Shown piece after piece: positions 58,987 through 64,000 of a stretch of DNA of 64,000 nt; within the stretch, counting starts at the first letter, position 1; each line of letters starts with the position of its first letter. The notes below the pieces were generated by a model. The model did not search any database, had not been told where the DNA came from, and worked only from the letters and a program-made list of their open reading frames with translations. Source of the stretch: Sphingomonas sanguinis (GTDB taxonomy: Bacteria; Pseudomonadota; Alphaproteobacteria; Sphingomonadales; Sphingomonadaceae). The DNA lies in contig NZ_CP079203.1 of the NCBI RefSeq assembly GCF_019297835.1, positions 407,001 to 471,000 on the forward strand, given 5' to 3'. Position numbers and translations under genes: made by a program.

Positions 58987-60572
58987 GGCTGAGCATCGAC
59001 TTTCAGGATCAGCCCCTCATCGGGGCGCAAAAGGGCAGGGGTGCCGGTCGGCAGATCGCCGAGCGTCGAGAGCACCGGGCGGCCGGTCAGATGGACGGGG
59101 GCGGGGCTGTTCTCGAGATTGAGGGCGATGACGAACCGCTCGTCATCCTGTTCCCGCTCATAGGCCAGCACTGAGCCCTCCGCTTCGATCAGCCGGATCG
59201 ATCCCGTGGCGAGCGCCGGGCTGTTCCGGCGTAGCGTCAGCAGGGCGCGATGCAGCGCCAGGATCGAGCCGGGGTCGGCCAGTTCGCTGGCGACATTGCG
59301 CTCCTGCCAACCGGTCCCGAGCGGCAGCCAGGGTTCGCCGGTCGTGAAACCGCCCTGCGGGCTGTCGTCCCAGACCATCGGTGTGCGGACCGGATCGCGG
59401 CCCAGCCCCAACCCCGGCTCGCGCAACTCACGGGCGTCGCGGACACGGTCGGGCGGAATGGCGCCATTCTCCATGCCCAGCTCGTCGCCATAATAGAGCG
59501 TCGGCGTTCCCCGCAGCGTCAGCAGCAGCATCGCCGCCACCCTGGCCTGCGCCGGGCCGCGCTTGGTCGCGCTGCGCGGTCGGTCGTGATTGCCCAGCAC
59601 CCAGTTCGGCCAGCCGCCGGGGGGAAGAGCAGCCTCATATTCCGCGATCATTTGTGCCAGATGTCGCGCGTCCCAGGGGGCGTCGATCAGCTGGAAGTTG
59701 AAGGGCAGGTGGACGCCCTCGCCCTGCCGGCCATAATAGCGCATGAGACGCTCGACCGGCAGATAGATTTCGCCGATCAATACCCGGTCGTCGCCTTCGC
59801 GCCCGAAAGCATCGGCGATGGCGCGCATGTCGGCGGCGATGTCGTGCACTTCGGGCTGGTCGGTCGAATGGAGCTGCAACACCCGGTTCATCTCGCCGGT
59901 CGCCGGGTCCCAATCGGGGTTGATCGGATTGTCGGGAAAGCCCGCGTGTTTGACGATGTGCCACAGGACGTCGATCCGAAATCCGTCGACGCCGCGCGCG
60001 AACCAGAAGCGCAACACTTCGAGCATCGCCGCCCGCACCTCCGGATTGCGCCAGTTGAGGTCGGGCTGTTCCTTCAGGAAAGCGTGATAATAATATTGGC
60101 CGGTCGCCTCGTCCCAGGTCCAGGCCGGGCCGCCGAAGTCGCTGATCCAGTTGTTGGGCGGGCCTCCATCGGGCGCGGCGTCGCGCCAGATATACCAGTC
60201 GCGGTTGGGATTGGCGCGGCTCGACCGGCTCTCGACGAACCAAGGGTGCTGGTCCGAACTGTGATTGGGCACGAAGTCGAGCAACAGCTTCAACCCCCGC
60301 GCATGGGCTGACGCCAGCAGCGAGTCGAAGTCGGCCAGCGTACCGAACCGGCGATCCACCCCGCAATAATCTGCCACATCATAGCCGAAGTCGGCCATAG
60401 GTGACGGAAATATCGGCGAAAGCCAGATCGCGTCGACTCCCATATCGACCAGATAATCGAGGCGGCTCTCGATCCCGCGCAAATCGCCGATGCCGTCCCC
60501 GTCGCTGTCCTGAAACGACCAGGGGTAAATCTGGTACAGGACGGCAGAATGCCACCACGGGCGGACGCTCAT
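58983..60572 (-). CDS. Alpha-glucosidase/amylase, GH13 family (oligo-1,6-glucosidase-like)
   Basis: 529 residues. GH13 conserved regions: DFVPNHSSDQHPWF; GFRIDVLWHI with catalytic Asp; LIGEIYLP with catalytic Glu; LGNHDRPR with catalytic Asp. SFQDSDGDGIGDLRGIESRLDYLVDMGVDAIWLSPIFPSPMADFGYDVADY is the typical alpha-glucosidase N-terminus. No signal peptide, so it acts in the cytoplasm. It is coupled by ATGA overlaps to GH130 upstream and GT4 downstream. Probably releases or transfers alpha-glucosyl units; linkage preference unknown. Confidence 0.93.
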   Translation of the reverse strand: MSVRPWWHSAVLYQIYPWSFQDSDGDGIGDLRGIESRLDYLVDMGVDAIWLSPIFPSPMADFGYDVADYCGVDRRFGTLADFDSLLASAHARGLKLLLDFVPNHSSDQHPWFVESRSSRANPNRDWYIWRDAAPDGGPPNNWISDFGGPAWTWDEATGQYYYHAFLKEQPDLNWRNPEVRAAMLEVLRFWFARGVDGFRIDVLWHIVKHAGFPDNPINPDWDPATGEMNRVLQLHSTDQPEVHDIAADMRAIADAFGREGDDRVLIGEIYLPVERLMRYYGRQGEGVHLPFNFQLIDAPWDARHLAQMIAEYEAALPPGGWPNWVLGNHDRPRSATKRGPAQARVAAMLLLTLRGTPTLYYGDELGMENGAIPPDRVRDARELREPGLGLGRDPVRTPMVWDDSPQGGFTTGEPWLPLGTGWQERNVASELADPGSILALHRALLTLRRNSPALATGSIRLIEAEGSVLAYEREQDDERFVIALNLENSPAPVHLTGRPVLSTLGDLPTGTPALLRPDEGLILKVDAQP

Positions 60573-61684
60573 GCGAACAGGCCCTTGAACAGGCGGGTCA
60601 TGCGACAGGCGAGATCGGCCTCGCCGCTCGCGACCAGATAATGGTCGCCCATGTCGATCATGCCGGTCGAAAAGACCACAGGGGTCGGCAGGTACATTTG
60701 ATGCGCGATCGAGGCGGTCAGATCGGGCGCAGCCTCCAAGATCGGGCGATCGTCGGCGAGGTGCAGGATGCGGGTAGGCTCGTCCTTGTCGAACAGCGCC
60801 CAGAAGCTTCGATAGATACCCACCGACTCGCGACGCTCGACGCCGTGATAGAGGGTCAGCCAGCCACGCTCGGTCAGGATCGGTGGGGTTCCGCCACCGA
60901 CCTTCATCGCCGAGACGGAGTCCTTGCGCGCGCGGATGCCCGGTGCCTCCAGCGGCTTCCAGTGCAGCGCATCGGGCGAGGTCGCGAAGTTGATCGAGGG
61001 ACCGCCGATAAACGGGCTGTCATCCGGATAGGCGAAATAGACCTCCCCCAGCGGCCGGGTCAGCGCCATGAAGCGGCCATCGATCAGCCCCTCGAAGAAC
61101 AGCATGTCCTTGTTCTGATGATCAAGGATGATGCCGGCCAGTCGATAGTCGAGGCCGTTGTCCGAAATGTGGAGCGTCGTCGAATGCCGCTCGGCCGATA
61201 CCGAGCAGGTCGTCATGTACCAGCGGTCGCCGATCTGGCTAATGCGGGCATCCTCGACGCCATAATCCTGCCAGGTCGCGGCCGGTTCGATCGCCTTGTC
61301 ATAATGAACCGCGACGATCGCCGCGCCATCGGGCGACAGCTCGACGGGCAGCAACCAGGATAGCGACGTCAGTGCCAGAATGCGGTGGGCGCTGCCGCGA
61401 ATGGCGAACTGTCGCGGATCGGTCATGTCGACTGCGGACAGCGGATAGCGGTCGAGGACATAGCCCTCAGCCGTCCAGCGGATCGCCCGGACATGGGCAC
61501 CGTCGACCGGCTCGCTAAGGGCTTCAGCCACGCGAACCATCAGCAGGATGTTGCCATTGGCCAGCCGGGTCATCCCCGGATTGAACGCCCCCAGCACATA
61601 GGTCGGCTCGTTTATGCCGCTTCGCAGCGGGGAGCGGGACAGATCGACATCGTCGGGGCGGAAGATCAGCAGGTCGTCGGACAT
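60569..61684 (-). CDS. GH130-type glycoside phosphorylase/hydrolase
   Basis: 371 residues from ATG 61684. Five-blade propeller family GH130: FNPGMTRLANGNILLMVRVAEAL, DYGVEDARISQIGDRWYMTTCSVS with the catalytic Asp of the GVEDxRI motif, TLHISDNGLDY, FIGGPSINFATSPDALHW and GGGTPPILTERGWLTLYHGVE. GH130 members mostly phosphorolyse beta-mannosides to mannose 1-phosphate. No signal peptide. First gene of an overlapping operon with GH13 and GT4; TetR lies 56 bp upstream on the same strand. Subfamily and true substrate not known. Confidence 0.88.
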   Translation of the reverse strand: MSDDLLIFRPDDVDLSRSPLRSGINEPTYVLGAFNPGMTRLANGNILLMVRVAEALSEPVDGAHVRAIRWTAEGYVLDRYPLSAVDMTDPRQFAIRGSAHRILALTSLSWLLPVELSPDGAAIVAVHYDKAIEPAATWQDYGVEDARISQIGDRWYMTTCSVSAERHSTTLHISDNGLDYRLAGIILDHQNKDMLFFEGLIDGRFMALTRPLGEVYFAYPDDSPFIGGPSINFATSPDALHWKPLEAPGIRARKDSVSAMKVGGGTPPILTERGWLTLYHGVERRESVGIYRSFWALFDKDEPTRILHLADDRPILEAAPDLTASIAHQMYLPTPVVFSTGMIDMGDHYLVASGEADLACRMTRLFKGLFA

Positions 61685-61740
61685 GGCCCGCCAACGCCCG
61701 CTGTCATTCCGCGTTCCCGATTGGAATCGTCCCGCCTGGG

Positions 61741-62373
61741 TCAACCCGCCGTCGCGACCTTCAGGAACACCGACCAGCGATGCTCGAAGAAATCGTCCGG
61801 GCTGAGGCCGTTGAACGGGTCGGGCAGGTTGAACTGCATCCGGCGGCTGGGACCGTCGATCATATCGGCCAGCAGGCTGAACAGCGCGAGTGGCGTATCG
61901 TCACGCCGCAACAGTCCCGCATCCTGCGACGCTTGGATACACGCGATGATCGGATCGGCCATCACCCGGTCCCAGGTCGCGAATCGCTGGCGCAATTCGT
62001 CGGAGAAAATCGCCTCCGACGTTAAAAATGCGAGAAATCGAACCGAATCCGGCTGAACACAAAAGAAGAAAAATCGGCGTGCCGAGTTCTTCAACCTTTC
62101 CAGCGGATTGGACCCGCTGCTGTCGTCCAGCATCGCCTGGTTCAGCCGGTCCAAGTCGCGCGTCACCACCGCGTCGAGCAGCGCCATCTTGCCAGCATAG
62201 CGACGATAGATGGTATGCTTGCTAACCCCCACGGATAAGGCGATTTCCTCCATCGAGGTGCCCTCGATTCCGCGGCTGCAAAACGCCTCGCGCGCGCCGG
62301 ACAGGATGATATCGTCGATATGCTGCGCCTGCTCCCGGGTCGGGCGTCCAGCGGTCCGTTTGGTGACTGTCAT
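61741..62373 (-). CDS. TetR-family repressor of the RND efflux operon
   Basis: 210 residues. HTH: DDIILSGAREAFCSRGIEGTSMEEIALSVGVSKHTIYRRYAGKMALLDAVV, followed by a helical ligand-binding domain with an unusual RRFFFFCVQPDSVRFLAFLT apolar stretch that could line a drug pocket. It is divergent from the RND adaptor gene and probably represses it until an inducer binds. Operator-like inverted repeats lie between the two genes. Confidence 0.9.
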   Translation of the reverse strand: MTVTKRTAGRPTREQAQHIDDIILSGAREAFCSRGIEGTSMEEIALSVGVSKHTIYRRYAGKMALLDAVVTRDLDRLNQAMLDDSSGSNPLERLKNSARRFFFFCVQPDSVRFLAFLTSEAIFSDELRQRFATWDRVMADPIIACIQASQDAGLLRRDDTPLALFSLLADMIDGPSRRMQFNLPDPFNGLSPDDFFEHRWSVFLKVATAG

Positions 62374-62416
62374 GATCCCCCTTTGCGTACTCCCACGGCA
62401 TAGGTCAAATTTAATT

Positions 62417-62480
62417 GCACCTTGCCGTTGCTTTTCGGCAGGTGCGAGGTACAGGGGAATGCGAATGACTTAAACGTCAT
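62417..62480. promoter_or_regulatory. Inverted repeats in the TetR/RND divergent region
   Basis: GCACCTTGCCG (62417-62427) and CGGCAGGTGC (62436-62445) form an imperfect stem with a one-base bulge. ATGAC-TTAAAC-GTCAT (62465-62480) is a compact palindrome 23 bp upstream of the adaptor start. Either could be a TetR operator; the second has the size and place usual for one. Confidence 0.45.
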
Positions 62481-62502
62481 GTGCTTCAGGGAGTTTCACG
62501 GG

Positions 62503-63690
62503 GTGTCCAAATTTACCGTCCTGGGGTCGTCGTTTGCGATGGCATTGGCACTGGCGGCGTGCGGCCAGGGAGCGTCGCAGCAGGAGCAGGCCGCTCCGCC
62601 GCCGCCCCTCGTCACCGCGATCACGGTGCAGGCCGCCGCGGTTCCCAACATCATCGAGCTGCCAGGCCGGATCGAGGCCATGCGCACCGCCGAAGTGCGC
62701 GCGCGGACCGATGGTATCGTCGAGGCGCGGCTGTACCGCGAAGGCACCGACGTCGCCGAGGGTCAGGCACTCTTCCGTATCGACCAGCGCGATTATCGCG
62801 CGCAGGTTCAGCAGGCCCAAGCCGCTCTGGCTCGGGCGGAGGCGGCGCGGGTCAACGCCGCGTCGATCGTGCGCCGGTATCAGCCGCTGGTTTCCGAACG
62901 CGCCGTCAGCGCGCAGGAGTTCGACGCCGCGCAATCCACGCTCCGTCAGGCGGACGCCAGCGTCGCCGATGCCCGCGCCGCCCTGTCGCGCGCGCAGCTA
63001 CAGCTGAGCTACACCATCGTCCGCGCGCCGATCGCCGGGCGGGTAGGCCGCGCACAGGTGACCGAGGGCGCGCTGGTCAGCGCGACCCAGGCGACGCCGC
63101 TGACCCAGGTCGACCAGATGTCGCCGATCTACGCCGTCTTCACCCAGTCCAGCGCGGCGCTGAGCGAGTTGATTCAGCAGGCGCGCTCGGGCGGGCTGGC
63201 GCTGCCCGACCTGTCGCACATCACCGTGCGCCTGACACTGGAGGACGGGTCCGAATATGGCCCGACTGGCCAACTCGATTTCGCGGGGCAGACCGTCGAT
63301 CCGACGACCGGCAGCCAACAGTTGCGGGCGCGCTTCCCCAACCCGACCCGCGCCTTGCTGCCCGGGCAGTTCGTCCGGGCACATGTCAATGCGGGCACGA
63401 TCCGCAACGGCATTTCGGTGCCGCAGCGCGCCGTCCAGCTGAGCAACCAGGCAGCCTCGGTCATGGTGGTCGACCAAGCGGGCACGGTCCAGTCGCGTCC
63501 CGTGACGCTGGGCGGGCAGGTCGGCAGTAACTGGGTGATCCTGTCCGGCCTGAAACCGGGCGAGAAGGTCGTCACCGAGGGCTGGCAGAAGGTTCAGCCG
63601 GGCCAGAAGGTCCGCATCGAGCAGCCGGGCCAGCCCGGCGGGGCGCAGGCGCAGAGCCGGACGGGTGCGCAGCCCGCCGCAGGTCGCTGA
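62503..63690 (+). CDS. RND efflux periplasmic adaptor (AcrA/MexA-like lipoprotein)
   Basis: 395 residues from GTG 62503 (AGGGAG 8 nt upstream). Lipoprotein signal VSKFTVLGSSFAMALALAACG with the acylated Cys. Membrane-fusion features: ELPGRIEAMRTAEVRARTDGIVEARLYREGTDVAEGQALFRID (lipoyl half), a long coiled coil (YRAQVQQAQAALARAEAARV...), YTIVRAPIAGRVGRAQV, and LLPGQFVRAHVNAG. Pairs with the RND pump that starts 18 bp downstream, and is divergent from TetR. A Pro/Gln/Gly-rich tail follows. ATG 62479 is an alternative. Confidence 0.92.
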   Translation: MSKFTVLGSSFAMALALAACGQGASQQEQAAPPPPLVTAITVQAAAVPNIIELPGRIEAMRTAEVRARTDGIVEARLYREGTDVAEGQALFRIDQRDYRAQVQQAQAALARAEAARVNAASIVRRYQPLVSERAVSAQEFDAAQSTLRQADASVADARAALSRAQLQLSYTIVRAPIAGRVGRAQVTEGALVSATQATPLTQVDQMSPIYAVFTQSSAALSELIQQARSGGLALPDLSHITVRLTLEDGSEYGPTGQLDFAGQTVDPTTGSQQLRARFPNPTRALLPGQFVRAHVNAGTIRNGISVPQRAVQLSNQAASVMVVDQAGTVQSRPVTLGGQVGSNWVILSGLKPGEKVVTEGWQKVQPGQKVRIEQPGQPGGAQAQSRTGAQPAAGR

Positions 63691-63708
63691 TCGCCGGAGT
63701 AGAGCATC

Positions 63709-64000
63709 ATGAACCGCTTTTTCGTCTATCACCCGGTTTTTGCCTGGGTGATCGCGCTCTTCATCGCCCTGTTCGGGGTGATTTCGCTCCGGTTGCTGCC
63801 GATCGAGAACTACCCGTCGGTGGCGCCGCCCGCGCTGAACCTGGCCGTCACCTATAATGGTGCCGATGCCGAGGTGATGGACCGTTCGGTGACCGCGGTC
63901 ATCGAGAAGGAACTGAACGGCGTCGACAATTTCCTCTATATGGCGTCGACCAGCCGGTCCAACGGCACTGCGCAGATCACCGTCACCTTCAAGCCCGGCA
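63709..64000 (+). CDS. RND efflux pump, N-terminal part (cut by window edge)
   Basis: The 97 visible residues match AcrB/MexB-type pumps: MNRFFVYHPVFAWVIALFIALFGVISLRLLPIENYPSVAPPALNLAVTYNGADAEVMDRSVTAVIEKELNGVDNFLYMASTSR (family: first membrane helix, then the porter domain start). GGAGTAGAGC precedes ATG 63709. It forms with the adaptor a tripartite drug/compound efflux system; the outer-membrane channel may follow beyond the window. Confidence 0.93.
   Translation, partial: MNRFFVYHPVFAWVIALFIALFGVISLRLLPIENYPSVAPPALNLAVTYNGADAEVMDRSVTAVIEKELNGVDNFLYMASTSRSNGTAQITVTFKPG

Overview
The window looks like chromosomal DNA of a sphingomonad (Sphingomonas or a close relative, Alphaproteobacteria). 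It is GC-rich and densely packed, with many 4-bp ATGA/GTGA overlaps. It carries three TonB-dependent receptors (TBDRs), a ManD-type mannonate dehydratase and aromatic-amino-acid catabolism genes, a combination typical of that group. There is no rRNA, phage, insertion sequence or CRISPR array; one tRNA-Gly(CCC) is present.

Layout. 1-1.7 kb: gluconate-type permease and its GntR regulator (cut by the left edge), with a small upstream ORF and an inverted-repeat pair flanking a possible promoter. 1.8-11.7 kb: carbohydrate-related genes: a secreted twin beta-helix/propeller protein, DUF427, a TupA-like ATP-grasp/oxidoreductase pair, a secreted GH43, and a GMC oxidoreductase coupled to an unusual fusion of an alpha/beta hydrolase with a gluconate 2-dehydrogenase subunit 3-like domain. 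11.9-17.4 kb: Dps, a Rieske-FAD oxidoreductase, a DUF2076 protein and a hybrid histidine kinase. 17.5-28.3 kb: a glucuronoxylan/hexuronate locus (large TBDR, GH67 alpha-glucuronidase, ManD, hexuronate MFS transporter, PQQ-type sugar dehydrogenase plus a barrel-like partner). The TBDR and GH67 share a palindromic operator-like site. 28.3-34.1 kb: L,D-transpeptidase, glutamine amidotransferase and an iron-uptake pair (TBDR + PepSY protein) behind a Fur-like box. 34.1-40.1 kb: a compact ROK regulator/TBDR/periplasmic GDPD/GPH-transporter locus with two NagC-like operator candidates. 40-51 kb: mostly housekeeping genes (Bfd, DUF418, NhaA, PurL, UbiB, Map, CinA-like, sugar-nucleotide epimerase, tRNA). 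51-53 kb: L,D-transpeptidase and a DmeR/DmeF-like Ni/Co efflux pair. 53-57.9 kb: SGNH hydrolase and the homogentisate branch of tyrosine breakdown (HPPD, HmgA, MaiA, a Rieske ferredoxin, MarR regulator). 58-61.7 kb: a tightly overlapping GH130-GH13-GT4 operon. 61.7-64 kb: TetR regulator divergent from an RND efflux operon that runs off the right edge.

How parts may work together. The xylan locus gives a coherent route: TBDR import of oligosaccharide, GH67 release of (methyl)glucuronate, MFS import of hexuronate and ManD dehydration of mannonate to 2-keto-3-deoxygluconate; the isomerase and reductase steps are not in the window. The ROK-TBDR-GDPD-GPH locus is the best candidate for a little-described system: its gene set suggests uptake and cleavage of a glycerophosphodiester followed by import of the released alcohol or sugar, under one repressor. 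Functions were assigned from family motifs read by eye; no database search was possible.
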